Positions 11,079-22,980 of a DNA stretch of 64,000 nucleotides are shown piece after piece. Below the pieces are notes generated by a model, which was not told where the DNA came from, did not search any database, and saw only the letters and a program-made list of their open reading frames with translations. Source of the DNA: Brachynemurus nebulosus (taxonomy: Eukaryota; Arthropoda; Insecta; Neuroptera; Myrmeleontidae); contig JAPWDM010000009.1 in NCBI GenBank assembly GCA_035578155.1, positions 4,314,001 to 4,378,000 on the forward strand. The letters are read 5' to 3'. Within the stretch, counting starts at the first letter, position 1. Every line of letters begins with the position of its first letter. A program made the position numbers and the translations under genes.

Positions 11079-12004
11079 GTTAGCTGACGATATGTAAATC
11101 CATTCAGGAACTGTCAGTTAAGTAAAAAATTCTGTAGTAAAATATCATCGAAATACACCAATTTAATGACGTCACGGCGACGAATTTTCATATTCGATGA
11201 ATTTATATCGATTTCTTTGATAGAATTTTAAAAATTTTGAATTTTTTGATTTTCGATGACTCATACAACTTTAAATCTATCCGACTACTGACGTTCGATT
11301 CGTAGCATAATAAGAATTTTATGAAGACCCTGTACTGATATATTAACTTGACTATAAGAAATCTTAACATACGATTAAGTATATATTGTCATCTAATATA
11401 CAATTTATAATATTCGTGTAACTGTACGTGCATCTATATACATAGGCAACAAATATGTAATTATTATCAACAGAATATAATATAGAGAGAGACAGTAAAA
11501 GAGAGTGAGAGAGAGAGCGAGGAATGAATTTACAATTGTCATCAAAAATCTTACGCCTATAAAAATATGTATTGAAAGGAATGAGATAAGAAAATGCTTA
11601 CAATGTATACGCCATATTTTATGCTTACAATGTATTGTGGTACCGAAACCATTGTTTAATAGCTATAGTTAGCATTAGTGTAACGGTAAACGTATTTACA
11701 ATGAGTTGGCTGGAAAAAGGGGCATAAGTCCAAAAAAAAAACGTTCGCAATTTTCAAACAGTAGCCAAAACATGTAAAAAAATGTTTCACTAAAGCGAAA
11801 TGTACACAAAATTATTAAGAAAAAATAATATTGATTTTTCGCTGAAACCTTGTTTCCAAAAATTTGTGAACCAATTTCAAAAATCCTGTACACCGCCATA
11901 GATAATCTATCTAAGAAGCTACTGATAAAATTTCAAATCAATCGAATGAAAATTACTGGAGTTATCTTGATCGCCGTTTTGGGAAATGTAGTTTCGAGAA
12001 AAAC
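11079..12004. other. AT-rich DNA with a GA-rich simple repeat
   Basis: A degenerate GA-rich tract lies at about 11483-11520. The stretch 11840-12004 contains a TTTCGAGAAAAACGC segment shared loosely with 7440 and 44090. No gene was recognised. Confidence 0.5.
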
Positions 12005-12350
12005 GCAAAATATCTCTATTGCAGCAGCCTGCATAATATAGCGAATTTCCGTTTACTAAAAAACTAGTTTTTCTCGGTAACCAGTTTACATATAGAATAA
12101 TAGTTCAAAAAACTGTTTTTATGTGATTCTTTACCCTCTTTCCAATGGTGTAAAAAAATGTTGCAAAAACTTTTGAACCTGCGGAAATTTTTGGAAAAAA
12201 ACTGATTTTTTCCCCCGAAAAGTACCTACGCAAAAAACCATGTTTCGAGCTTCGGACATGTCTGGCTGAACAACTCATTCAAGATTTTTGGACTTGCAAC
12301 GTTTTGACCAAGTTGTGTCGATTCGAAAATTCGCTAAAAATCTGTTGTCG
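12005..12350 (-). mobile_element. Helentron-like repeat, minus-strand copy
   Basis: Read on the minus strand, this ends in the family's 3' terminus: GGAAATTCGCTATATTATGC followed by a TGCAG-GCTG-CTGCA hairpin. The conserved CCAGACATGTCCGAA block lies at 12250-12275. The 5' part is lost or diverged and there is no (TA)n tract. Confidence 0.6.
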
Positions 12351-12457
12351 AAACCTATGCACAACGGAGCGGCGGCGTTTTTTAACGTTTTCAATCATTC
12401 GAAATCGTTTCAGAAAAAATCGGACTCAAACCGATTTTTAAAATATTTTTAGAGTCA

Positions 12458-12932
12458 TATTTAATAAGTGATGAGCAAAATTAGTCTTGATCTTGCAGTC
12501 TTGTCTTGGTCTTGCATTTTTTGTAAGACCAAGACCAAGACCAAGAATATGTATACCAAGAGCAAGACCAAGACCAAGACTATAAGTATGGCTGCAAGAC
12601 CAATACCAAAACTCAAGTGAGCAAGACCAACACAATGGCAAGAAAAAAGCAACAGTCTTGCTAAATTATTTAAATAGTTTAAAAGTATAATTAATACCGT
12701 AAAGAGAGAAAATTCTGATTTTAGAAGGAAAAAATTCGCTAATAAGAAAATGCAAGGAAATGCAAAATTCTTTAGCAATACCAAGACCAAGACCAAGACT
12801 GCATTTGCAAGACCAATACAAAGACGAATACTCAAACTGCTCTAGCAAGACCAAGACCAAGATTCTTAATGCAAGACCAAGACCAAGACCAAGACTGCCT
12901 TGGTCTTGCATTTGCTCATCACTATACTTAAT
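12458..12932. mobile_element. CAAGAC-rich hAT MITE, copy 1, 459 bp, 8-bp TSD
   Basis: The element spans 12466-12924. The right end TTTGCTCATCACTA is the inverse of the family start TAGTGATGAGCAAA. The left start has T changed to A. The octamers TATTTAAT (12458-12465) and TACTTAAT (12925-12932) match at 7 of 8. Both ends pass directly into runs of the hexamer AAGACC or GGTCTT, which flank a conserved centre containing ATTTAAATAGTTT and ACCGTAAAGAGAGAAAATTC. Open frames rich in Leu, Gly, Ser and Trp in this element come from the hexamer and are not genes. Confidence 0.85.
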
Positions 12933-13927
12933 TCCTTTTGAGAGTTTTGTGTATCATTCTAGAGGTATGATTTAAGCTTATTAGAAAAGAGAATTTTTTT
13001 TTTCCAAAGTAATGTAACTTGTAAATAAATTTTAGTGTTTGTAAACTACACAAGTCCTGTTGGGACCTATCAAACTCTTTAGAACCAAAAATCATTTTTA
13101 ATTTATCTTCTTTTATTTCAAATTTAAATAAAATACAGATACTTTCGTTAATACAAAAGCGGTATTCGATATTTTATTCGTATAAGTATTATGATTGCAT
13201 ATTTCAACTCAATTTCAATTTAGTGTATTATTCAAATAACTTAAAGCATTATTATACATAGATAGGTACCTACAAATGGGTAGACGAATTTAAGAAAATG
13301 CACGTTAAGTATTTCTTGAGAACTTTGGCAGGTGTTACGTCATTCACTACAGTACAGATAGAGTATAAAATACGATGAATGTCGTTAAAAGATCTATATG
13401 TATATTTACTTTTTCGAAAATAATGTGTTACCTATGCAAATTATTTTGAAATGTATTAGTTTGTAATGCATAATTTTTTGATTTGGAATTCAAGGAAAAA
13501 AAGATGTATTAGATGAAGGGTTTGATTTCAGCATGTTACCTAAATGAAATTTTGTAGTTATGGAGAAAAAATTCGTTTTGTGTATTGGAATAAGCTTCGC
13601 TTTGTGTATTGGTAAAGCTTCTGCGAACTCTTTAAATTCGTTCCCAAACGTAAATTTGTGTTTGTTGAATTAGTTTTTGAATTTCTATAGAAAACTTTCA
13701 CATTTTTGCTTGATTTTGTAGATAAGAAGTTTTCTTTTAGAGGTGTTGTACGAGTAATTTTGGTCAAAATTAAAAAAAAAAATGAAACGTATACTTTTCT
13801 TTCGCCAATTCAACATTATGGAAATAATTTGAAGTACAATGATTTAGATTAAGATAATTTGAATGTGAACTTTTAATTTTTGTGGTCAAAAAGACGAAAT
13901 TTCTTTTTAGACTTTGTACCTTTGGGT
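12933..13927. other. AT-rich DNA, no feature recognised
   Basis: No coding frame, RNA gene or delimitable element was seen. Confidence 0.5.
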
Positions 13928-14292
13928 TCACTAAGCAGAGGCGGCGCAAAGGATAGGCGAAGTGGGCGGCCGCCTATAGCCTCGCGCCTCTGGGGGCCTC
14001 GCGGCGAGACCTTGCATGTGAAATTGTGAAAGAATGCTGGTAGGATTTGATTAAGATTGTTGCCGGTTTTTTCTTACCCATTACTTAATTTTTAGTTAGA
14101 CATTTTTTGAAAAATCAAGAAAAATGAACCTCATAAAAATTATCAAAAACGGTAATGAAGTTGTAGAGGCTTATTTCTGTTCGTCACCTAACTTTTTAAG
14201 GACAAGCATTTCAAAAAAATCAAAGAAGGGGGCCTCGCAAATGCCCTCTTGTCCACTTCCCATTTTAGTTTTGCACCGCCTCTGTCACTAAG
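13928..14292. mobile_element. hAT MITE, 349 bp, perfect 8-bp TSD
   Basis: The element spans 13936-14284. The left end CAGAGGCGGCGCAAAG and inverted right end CAGAGGCGGTGCAAAA match except at two positions. TCACTAAG occurs exactly on both sides (13928-13935 and 14285-14292). The ends are GC-rich (GGGGGCCTCGC), and the middle is AT-rich and non-coding. The exact duplication suggests a relatively young insertion. Confidence 0.9.
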
Positions 14293-15412
14293 GCTCACTT
14301 TCTGTAAATACGCTATTGGCTTCACAGTGGTATACATTAGAGTTCGACGTGATGCTAGTGATAAGGAATGCTTCCTTTTGATTTTCGAGTTCTGGCATAT
14401 TTTTTAGTTTTTTTTTAAAAACTGATTTGTTCCAGAAGTTAACACTTCCTAATCTTTCTAGTTAGTTAGGACTCGAGCAAATATTTGACGTTTATTGGCT
14501 TCGTTTTTACTTACCCTGAGAAAATTTATACTAGGTCAATTAACGATATTGTGAGTTGTGATACCCCTGCGGAAATTGAGTTTGATTTAGAAAAATTTTG
14601 AAATCAACTGAAGGAGATTATTTATACTGTAAGTTCTGATGCTTACCGAAACCAAATTTCACATACACGCCACTGATCTTTTAATTTGTAAAAAAATTTG
14701 GCGTATCAAAAAATCATTTAGAACCACTTCAGCCATTGTCACAAATTTTTTAATACTATTTTTATTTACTTTTTTTTTCTAAACGCACAAAAAAAAATCT
14801 GTCACCAAAAAATTTACATATTGCAACACAAAACTCGGCGAAATTTGCATCTGAACGAAAAATTTCTTTGGACCTAAATAAGTACACGCACTCACATGCT
14901 AGTACTCCACGTACAATGCAATCAAACCACATTTATGACTTGAAAGGGTTATTTTTTTCGGTAATAAATTCTTTTTTCCACAATTTATTAGAGGGTCCGA
15001 TCAATAGGGTGACAGATTTTAATGTGTTTTCATTTGCATAGATTATCAAAAATAAAAAAAAAATTCGTCGATTCTCACATGATTTTGCATAATCTTTGAT
15101 GATCAAGAACTTTGAAAAGGATTTTATGGTAAATAATCGCTATACATATCCTTTGAATGATATGGTAATATAATCTCGGGTTGTCTTATAATGGATAATA
15201 TTTTCTCAAATATATCACTAAATTGTTTGTTCAAGATCGAAAAAGTATGCAAATATTATTTTTTTTTGGCAATTTAATTTCAGTTTTATGCAAAATAATC
15301 AGTTTGGAAGCGAAAGGTACGACAGATAACAGATTCTATTTTGGGACACGGTGACAGAAAAATCTAGATCAATACTGACTGGATCAGGCCCGCATATTCG
15401 AAAAATATGGTT
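14293..15412. other. AT-rich DNA, no feature recognised
   Basis: No gene was recognised. GGTGACAG motifs at 15009 and 15350 were looked at as possible element ends but could not be supported. Confidence 0.5.
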
Positions 15413-15812
15413 GTTCTAAATAGTGGTATGAGAAAAATTAGTCTTGGTCTTGCAGTCTTGTCTTGGTTTTGCATTTTTTACAAAACCAAGACAAGACTGC
15501 AAGTCTATGTAAACCAAGAGTAAGACCAAGACCAAGACAATACGTATGGCTACAAGACCAATACCAAGATTCAGGTGAGCAAGACCAAGACTAAAGCAAG
15601 AAAAAAGCAAGACTCTTGCTAAGCTATTTAAATAGTTTGAAAGTATAATTAATACCGTAAAGAGAGAAAATTCTGATTTTAGAAGAGAAAAATTCGCTAA
15701 TAAAAAAATGCAAGAAAGTGCAAGATTTTTTAACAATGCTAAGACCAAAACCAAGATTCTTAAGGCAAGAACAAGACTCTTGGTCCTGCATTTGCTCATC
15801 ACTAATTCTAAA
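15413..15812. mobile_element. CAAGAC-rich hAT MITE, copy 2, 384 bp, 8-bp TSD
   Basis: The element spans 15421-15804 in the same orientation as copy 1. The right end is TTTGCTCATCACTA and the left end has decayed to TAGTGGTATGAG. The octamers GTTCTAAA and ATTCTAAA match at 7 of 8. The central block with ATTTAAATAGTTT and ACCGTAAAGAGAG is conserved, while the hexamer arms are shorter than in copy 1. Confidence 0.85.
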
Positions 15813-16132
15813 TGTCTTGGATTGGAACACACAAGCGAAAAAATTGCCTTCTGAAAAAACTCAAACGAATAAATACCAATTTTTGTTGTTCAAATTTGAC
15901 CTCTGACCGATTTCGATCAATATTTACAAGTTTAGCCTTGACAGCGCATATACCGCGGAAAATTGAAGTATGAGTAAATAATTTTTTTCAAATATTTAGG
16001 TACCTACGAACCTTAGAAAAAAAATTTGAGTTACGCGTTATAACTTTTTCTTCAAGTAAATATATGAATTTCAAAATTTTAAAGGTAGCTTATTTAATTA
16101 GAGAAAAAAATTTTGATTTTTTGAAAATTTCG

Positions 16133-16352
16133 TACACGGAGAGAAAATTCCTAAAAAAATTACTGTGCTCATACTACAATCGACGTGTAACAGGCGAACA
16201 TATCCAATTTTTGTACGGTAAAATTATAAAAATTATAGTTATATTATTGTAATTTTTATAATTTTACCGTACAAAAATTGGATATGTTCGCCTGTTACAC
16301 GTCGATTGTAGTATGAGCACAGTAATTTTTATAGGAATTTTCTCTCCGTGTA
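16133..16352. mobile_element. Palindromic foldback MITE, 216 bp, TA target
   Basis: The element spans 16135-16350 between TA dinucleotides. It belongs to the family at 10730, with CACGGAGAGAAAATTCCT ends and the subterminal ACAATCGACGTGTAACAGG block. The two arms are almost exact reverse complements, with only one mismatch seen in the outer 40 bases, around an AT-rich centre. Confidence 0.9.
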
Positions 16353-17677
16353 GTAGGTGTAATCTATTAAATTTAATAAATTGGCGTTTGCGTCAAATTT
16401 CAAGACTACAATTTTTACAAAGGAAAAAAATGAATTCCAAAATGAAAAAGAAACACACTTTTGTGCTAACCATTGCAGATGCTAACCACACCTAGTAACA
16501 ACCAGTTCCTAGTTCCGAAAATTTCCTGCAATACTTTTTAACCGTTAACCCATTCTTCACTCAGCTTTTAAAAAGTTCTCATGACACGAAACACCGAGTT
16601 AATCGAAATTTAATATGAATCGATCGAAAACCAAAAATTTTTCAAGGGTCTTACAAAAAAAAAAACTAACAATTAAAACAACTCTTGTATTTTAAAAATC
16701 AGTCACCAAGAAAATTAATATAAATGATTTTATCGACACCAACAAAATCACCGAATAATCACCGTCCTAGTTGAAAAAATGAAAAATTATCATAATAACA
16801 AGCAATTGTCGCCGCATTAAACTCTTTCAAAATTTACATTTCTTTAGATCAACGTATCATTAGTATTCGATTAGTGCCACAAAATGATACTAAATATCAA
16901 AATAATTTTTATTGATTAACTTACACCTAAAAGTCCCAGTCGCTCAAACAAATTTTCCCAATATTTCAAACGTGATCATTAACGTATTATTTGATATGTT
17001 CAACTGTTCAATTCAGTGTTAAACAACCTCAATGATTGATCTGATTTCAATTGTTCGAAATCGATCATACGAAAAACTGTTACATTCCCATAACCGTTGG
17101 TTCTCACTTCAATAAATTGATGCACCGTATCGTGTGGTCTCTGTCGATTCGTACACAAAAAAAAAAAAAAATAGGGGATATAACGAAGGGTGCCTGTGAC
17201 ATACAACAGGTACACGATTATTTTTTTTCACAACCCTTATATTGTTGTAACATGCTAGTAGTAAAATAGGCGTATTAACAATGTTATTTTTAACCTAATC
17301 TGTCAACAAAACTTTTTCAAGTCTTTTGTGGTGTTGTGTGTTTTTTTTTGTTCTTGTTTTTTCCTCATTTTCGGTAATTTTTGAAATCGATATTGTTTCT
17401 GTTATGGTACGTTTATTACGATCACTTTATTACCTTTCGTTCGCCCGCCGTTTGCTCACCGTATTAAAATAATAAGGGTTTAAATGCCGGGTAGTGGTGA
17501 AATTTAATAGGGTGAATTGATTTTTCATTTTTAAATTAACTTTAGATACACGTTTTTTTCTGGTGTTCTTTTAAAATGAAATTAAAATGTTTATTTTACT
17601 TCTTTTTTTTTCCTGTAAAAGTGTTGATAATTACGTTTTTTTTTTAATCGGATTAACGTAGTTGCGAGACGAGATAG
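16353..17677. other. AT-rich DNA, no gene recognised
   Basis: No gene or delimitable element was found. A poly-A tract lies at about 17157-17171. Confidence 0.5.
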
Positions 17678-18175
17678 TCAGGTACAAAAGTATTAGCTCA
17701 GTGAAAAAATTTTCTTTTATCAAAAATTAAATAACGTATTAAATATTCTTCAGTTATTATATTTGTATACCACTTGCTTTTTTGAATTTCCCAGCGCTTA
17801 TGTTGTAGCAATATCAAAGCATTGTTGAAAAAGTGTTGTAGAAACGTTGTAATATAATGTTTATAAATTATATTTAAAAAAACGGCGTGGTGAATAATTT
17901 TTATTTCTTATTAAATATGATTTGTAACATTGTATTTTATAATAAATATATTAAATTTTTATCAAATTCCTTTGACACATTTTCATTTTATTAAAAAAAA
18001 AATATAGAGTTTTCCCATAAGAGCCTCTGTTAAAATTACAAAACTTTCAAATCGTTTTTCTCAAAATTGTGGTAGTCAATTTTTTTTTTTCAGTAAGGGC
18101 TCGTATTATTGGTATTGAATTAAATAAATATCTAGAGAAGTTTCGTTAAAAACCTTTGAAAAAATCGTTTTATGG
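17678..18175 (+). repeat. Dispersed repeat family U, uninterrupted copy
   Basis: This matches 31488-32510 in the same orientation, through shared blocks such as GAGATAGTCAGG, TTATATTTGTATACCACTT, GCTTATGTTGTAGCAATAT, TATTAAATATGATTTGTAAC and AATATCTAGAGAAGTTTCG. It lacks the ~530-bp insertion present in the other copy and so preserves the empty site near 17775-17792. The class is unknown, with no terminal repeats seen. Confidence 0.8.
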
Positions 18176-18346
18176 AAAAAACTACCTTAATGATACAGCT
18201 CAAAATTTCCTTGAAATGACGGGTTTCCTTAAACATTAGGTTTCTGAAACTAAAATTTTGATTTTGGAACGGTGATTTTTTTCGGTAGTGTAGTGGTTGC
18301 TTATGCATTTTTCCAGTTACCACAAGCTTTGGATAAGATTTAAACA

Positions 18347-19255
18347 TAGGGTAAGTGCGGGAGAGATGCCGCGTCGGGAAAGATGCCGCAGTAGCCATAG
18401 TTCGTCCGTTGACTGATAGATAGCGATGTTACTGGATTGTATGTTGAAAATAAGTTAGTTATTTAAGCTGTATATGGTAAAATTTATGATTAGTCCATCA
18501 GTTTAGTAATTATCCAACTTTTTATTATTGAAAAGTAAGTTTTTTATTAACATAATATTTTATCAAGCATTTAATTCATTACAATTTAAGAATGTATATT
18601 TCATTGTTTTAATGAAAATGAGTTTTGTTATTAATTTAGGTATATTTTAAAAGTACTGTATAAAATTGTAGGTTGGAATTCCGCACTATGCTTGCTATAG
18701 CAACATGCGGGATCTATTTATCCCAACAAAAAGGGGAGATACCGCATTTAAAATTGGTATAGATGCCGCATCATATTACTTGTCAAAAACATGGACTTAT
18801 ATACCTTAATTGTGCAATTTTTTTTTGGACTGTAAATTATGCCACGTAAATATAAAAGATCCATTAATGAATCAGGAAGAGCTCTAATATTAGTGAAGAT
18901 AACGAAAATAATGATGATTGCCTGTGTATTGAATGTTTTGAAAAGTACTCAGAAACAAAAAAAAAGTTGACTGGTTAAGATGTATAAAGTGCCAAAAATG
19001 GTTACATATGGCATGCATCATGTATGGAGATGTGTGTGAAATGCAAAATTTTTAATATGAACTATATGTGGCGTCTCACTTTCTTTGATGTTAATTATGA
19101 ATCCTTTATGACCCAAAATTTAAAATTATTTATAAATAATTTTAAAGAACAATGTTTACATTTATTGGGTAGCAAATTTCAAATCAATTAAATGCATACT
19201 TTAAGAATTATCAAGTGTTTTCAAAATGTGCGGCATCTCTCCCGCATTCACCTTA
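18347..19255 (+). mobile_element. pogo/Tigger-like element, 905 bp, copy 1
   Basis: The element spans 18349-19253 with TA on each side. Its TIRs read GGGTAAGTGCGGGAGAGATG on the left and AGGTGAATGCGGGAGAGATG on the inverted right, both continuing CCGC. A second, inverted copy of almost the same length lies at 49992-50899. Several internal GATGCCGC repeats may be transposase-binding subterminal sites, which is inference. The element keeps pieces of a pogo-type transposase frame, and the TA target also fits that group. Confidence 0.88.
18839..19055 (+). pseudogene. Internally deleted pogo-type transposase relic
   Basis: From 18839 the frame starts MPRKYKRSINESGRA, resembling the N terminus of pogo/Tigger transposases. 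After a one-base shift it continues SSNISEDNENNDDCLCIE. A second shift at the poly-A run near 18960 leads to DWLRCIKCQKWLHMAC and a stop at 19053. The spaced pattern CxxC, W, CxxC, W, H, C resembles the PHD-like Cys/His finger seen at the C terminus of many pogo-type transposases. The DNA-binding and DDE catalytic regions are missing, so this cannot be an active enzyme. Copy 2 at 50244-50461 shares the same N-to-C junction, so the deletion predates amplification. Without a database search the family call remains a judgement. Confidence 0.65.
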
Positions 19256-20008
19256 CATATTTAAGAAGAATATTTTTTGGATCAATCACAGTATTTAAAA
19301 GGTAACCCTTCAACATTAATTATACCATTAAAACAAATTATTACAAATCCTCATTGTCAATATATTATTATCTATGTATACATATAAACAACAAACAAAA
19401 TTTAGATATATTTTCCAAATAATTATTTGAGGTTATGTAACAAAACAAATTTACATTTATAATATTTTGTAAATACAAATTTAAACTACTTAGCAGAATT
19501 AACAATGTTAGGTTTATAGACAGGCTTCCACCGTTCTAGCTGGCTACTACTGATATATTTACATATTCAGTGTTTAGTCGTAGTACTAGTGGCGGTTAAG
19601 GAATGATGGTCAGTTCTTAGACCACGGCCACTTGCTTGCTTGTGGTCATTTGACTAGCCATCACTCTGACCGCTATTCATATATAAAATCACCCTTAAAA
19701 TAAGTAGTGTGGATATGTACCGTAAATGGGACTGAATCGACATTTACCTACACTTAAATCAAAAATATTTAACAGTAATCAAAAATATCTGAAAATATTT
19801 CTGGTTTATGAAAAAATAATCAAAATAATGTAGTTGCTACTACTCTATGGTAAAACGGGGTCAAAATTAGAGGATAAATGGGTTAATTGGAATGATCAGT
19901 AAATTATCAACATTGAAACCGAAATATATTATAAAAGTTTTGCGTAGAAGTAACGTAAAATCTTGAATAGTTTGATAATCTTGAAAGTGCTGTCTTATGT
20001 TTCAATAC
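19256..20008. other. AT-rich DNA, no gene recognised
   Basis: A slightly more GC-balanced, apparently unique stretch lies at 19515-19680. No coding or RNA feature could be supported. Confidence 0.5.
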
Positions 20009-20190
20009 CAGGGCCGTAGCAGGAAGTGGCGGGTCTCGAAGATAAAACAAATTGTTGAAAAATTTTTCTCCAAAAATGTAGGTAACACGCAAAATAGACG
20101 ATTTTTACAGATACTTTTTTACTGTTTTTCAGATCCTCTTTACAAGCTCGGGGTTCCCCAGATATTATTTCGGTTGCCCCATCCCTATAA
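20009..20190 (+). repeat. Truncated hAT end, CAGGGCCGTA family
   Basis: The left terminus CAGGGCCGTAGCAGG resembles the hAT elements at 9168 and 22700, and GGGGTTCCCC and TTGCCCCATCCC lie near the far side. No inverted right terminus or target duplication is present, so the copy seems cut off near 20190. Confidence 0.5.
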
Positions 20191-20498
20191 ATCTATAAAC
20201 TGTCCTTTGTCCGTCTGTTTTAACCAACAGCTTTACCCAAATGTCAAGTCTTCATGATTTAAAAAAAAAAAAAAAAAATTGAAAAATCAATAAAGGTTTG
20301 CAGTTTTCTCATACGCAGGGTGCAAGTATATAAATCTGGCTACGAAAACAGTGGGTAGATCTCACCCACGTAATTAATATTTGCCAATAAATTTGAACCA
20401 AAACTGTTTTTTAACAGAAAAAATTTTATGCTAAATATGGGTAAAAAAAGGGACCCTTAAAAATTTTTTCCATCCCATCGTTGTAAGATAAATTTGCT

Positions 20499-20546
<48 letters not shown>

Positions 20547-21777
20547 TCTGGAAAACACGTTTATGACCTAAACATGTTTATAAAATTTTATTGAACTTTA
20601 GTCAATAAAATTATTTTCTACCTTTGATATTAAGAAGATATTTATGCATAATTTAGATAGGGCCGTATTTAGAAAATTTTTGAAACATCATGTAGCCAGT
20701 TAATTTATGATTTTCTCAAACTGTTTATTTCGAAAATATTCCTGTAGTTTTAGTGTCTACATACAGGATGGAATGAGTCATCTCCCAAAAGGCCGAGAGT
20801 TATTCTTTTTATACCCTGTATACTTCAGAATGTGCAAAAATTCGATATAATTAATAACAATTCATTCATAAGTAAATTGTTTTTAGAAACAGACAATAAC
20901 CTTAAATCTATTTTCATTTAATATATTTGATTCAACTTCAAGTTTAGTCACTATAGTTTAAGAAAAATATATATATTCATCCTTCGATTTGTCACCAAGT
21001 CCCAATGTATTCCGTCCTACGGTATTGTATATTTTACTAGAAGACGTCGGTCGACCCTTTACGTTGTGTGAGATTGTGTATACATACATATGTACATATC
21101 ATCAGCATCCCTTCTTCCCATTTTCTTCCTTCGTCCTTGGATTAGTTGCTGCGTATCTTCGTTACACTCTCGATATTTACCCTATTTTATTAATAAGAAA
21201 ACATTCTCTTGCTGGATTTGTGTTCTACTACCCTATATTTTATAAATGTACCTACATACGTATAGTGCGTTTTAATCCCAATGTGCGCCGCGCTGAGGCC
21301 CTTTGTGAAACTGACATGTGTGCGCGAAGAGACCTCTGTATGTATATGCGTGTATTACACTATTATGTATGTGTGTATGTATGTGTTCTTATATAATATA
21401 TTGAATTTGTTTTATTGTAGGTAGGTACAGAATAGGTAAGAAGGCCACTATATCATTCTGATAAATAGGTATCGTTTTAAAGGTTTCAAAGGGTGATGTT
21501 TGACCGAATTTTATGAGTATGGAAAATTTGGAGTTGAAATTTTTAACTTACCTTATGGTCTTGCGGTTTAACTAGTTTTATGTTTAATTGATATTTGTGT
21601 ACGATCTGGAAATATTTTCGCGATTTATCGAAACCTTTTTTGTGTTGAATTGCGAATTAGTTTTTATTTTGAATCTCCTATTACGCTTTAGATTGTCTTT
21701 TTTACACGACGGCGACGATATCCTTTTTATCCTGTAAACAGTTTTCGTAGATTGATTGGACTATTATTTAAGGGGGA
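20191..21777. other. AT-rich DNA with a long poly-T tract and an unsupported open frame
   Basis: A T homopolymer of nearly 40 bases lies at about 20501-20538. A 135-codon open frame at 20989-21396 overlaps a comparatively GC-balanced stretch. Its product is rich in Tyr, Cys and Val and partly reflects TATG/TGTG simple repeats, and no domain was recognised. TACAGGATGG at 20763 and ACCCTGTATA at 20813 could be ends of a short element, but this is weak. Confidence 0.45.
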
Positions 21778-22649
21778 CCACTAGTGTGACATTTTGAAAA
21801 AAATTGGAAAAATTTTTTTTGTATGTTTCGATAGTCTATACTTTTAGAAATAACATACTAAAATTTCAAGTGCATATCTCAAATAGTTTTTGAGTTACAG
21901 TCATCTGAAAAGTGGATTCTGCTTTTCATTGTTAACTTTGAGGTATTGAGAAATGTATGAAGGTTGATAGTTCGGGAGTTTCTGGACGTTGCTGCCAGTC
22001 ACATGTTGTGGAGCTGCTAGACCCTGGCACATTTAAACGACTCATCTAGTTTTACTATGACCGTTATAGTGAGTACATCGTAAATAATTTTAGTAAAAAT
22101 TCTCAGTGATTAAAACTAAAAGCTAAGGTAAAGAAAAACTACATTTTTCAAATTTGCTGCAGTTATAACTCGAAAACAAATTGAATTGATATTTGATTCT
22201 TATTGCAGCTTCTTTTATATATATGTTTCTTCGTGTCATAAACCTTCAGTTTTCCGATCGAATAAAAAATCCAATTTTTGCAGGCCAAAAATCATCAAAT
22301 TTTCAAGCAAAATTGGAAAATTTTTTTTTTTAAACTACGGCATTTTGTTAAATTTTAACTTTTTTTCGATTGAGGTTCATGGCACGGGCAATACCTTTTA
22401 GTTTGATTTCAGGCACTGTGAAGGTCGCTATCACTGCAGTAGTGTGGGGAACTTTTTTTCGGAGCCTTGGGAGATTGCGAATTACTCACTGAATTTCCAA
22501 TTTGTTGGTCCAAAAATTTTATCATGAATTTAGTATATATCAACGAATATATCCTTAAAATATTAAAACATTCCATACAGTAGTTTTCTTTAAAAAAATT
22601 CCCAAAAATCACCTTTTTTTCAGGCGGTCACACTAGTGGTCTCCCTTAA
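21778..22649. mobile_element. TTAA-flanked TIR element, 864 bp
   Basis: The element spans 21782-22645 between TTAA at 21778-21781 and 22646-22649. The left end GGGGGACCACTAGTGTGAC and the inverted right end GGGAGACCACTAGTGTGAC match except at one position. The AT-rich interior has no recognisable transposase. A TTAA duplication is the hallmark of piggyBac-type insertion, although those ends usually begin CC rather than GG, so the assignment is provisional. Confidence 0.8.
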
Positions 22650-22691
22650 CGTAAAACAATATAAAAGTCGTTAAAGAAGCTAAGTTTTATT

Positions 22692-22980
22692 GGCACAACC
22701 AGGGCCGGACCTATAGTTATTACGAGGGGGGCAAACTTTAATATTTGCGCCTTCCCCGAGAAAAACACCAAATTAAACATATTTTTTAAAGTTTTTCCTG
22801 AAAAAAGTGACGAACAAAAAAAAACGTCAGATTCGTTTTTGATACCCCTAAGTAAGTGACGAGCAAAAAAAAAAAACATTTAATTCATCGTTTTGGCGCC
22901 CCTCAACTTGCCTTTTTGGCGCCCCTAAAAACTTGCAGGTGGGCACGTACCCCTCCCCTAGCTCCGGCCCTGGGCACAAC
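22692..22980. mobile_element. hAT MITE, 273 bp, perfect 8-bp TSD
   Basis: The element spans 22700-22972. The left end CAGGGCCGGACCTA and the right end TAGCTCCGGCCCTG form a near-perfect TIR. GGCACAAC occurs exactly on both sides. The interior repeats GGCGCCCCT and two AAGTGACGA(A/G)CAAAAAAAA motifs. There is no coding relic. Confidence 0.9.

Noticed and set aside
12438..12911. Overlapping open frames rich in Leu, Gly, Ser and Trp (also at 15416, 42399, 45592, 59172)
   Set aside because: They are translations of the CAAGAC/GTCTTG hexamer arms of a hAT MITE with defined ends. Frames are open in several phases and on both strands.
14990..15380. GGTGACAG motifs and GATCAATA near both sides, as possible transposon ends
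   Set aside because: They are not inverted relative to each other and no target duplication is present.
20757..20860. TACAGGATGG and ACCCTGTATA as termini of a short mariner-type element
   Set aside because: The inverted match is too short and imperfect, and the surrounding TA dinucleotides are uninformative in such AT-rich DNA.
20989..21396. 135-codon plus-strand frame, among the longest in the window
   Set aside because: No domain, no conserved pattern, simple-repeat influence (TATG/TGTG) at the end and no splice or promoter support. Kept only as a note.
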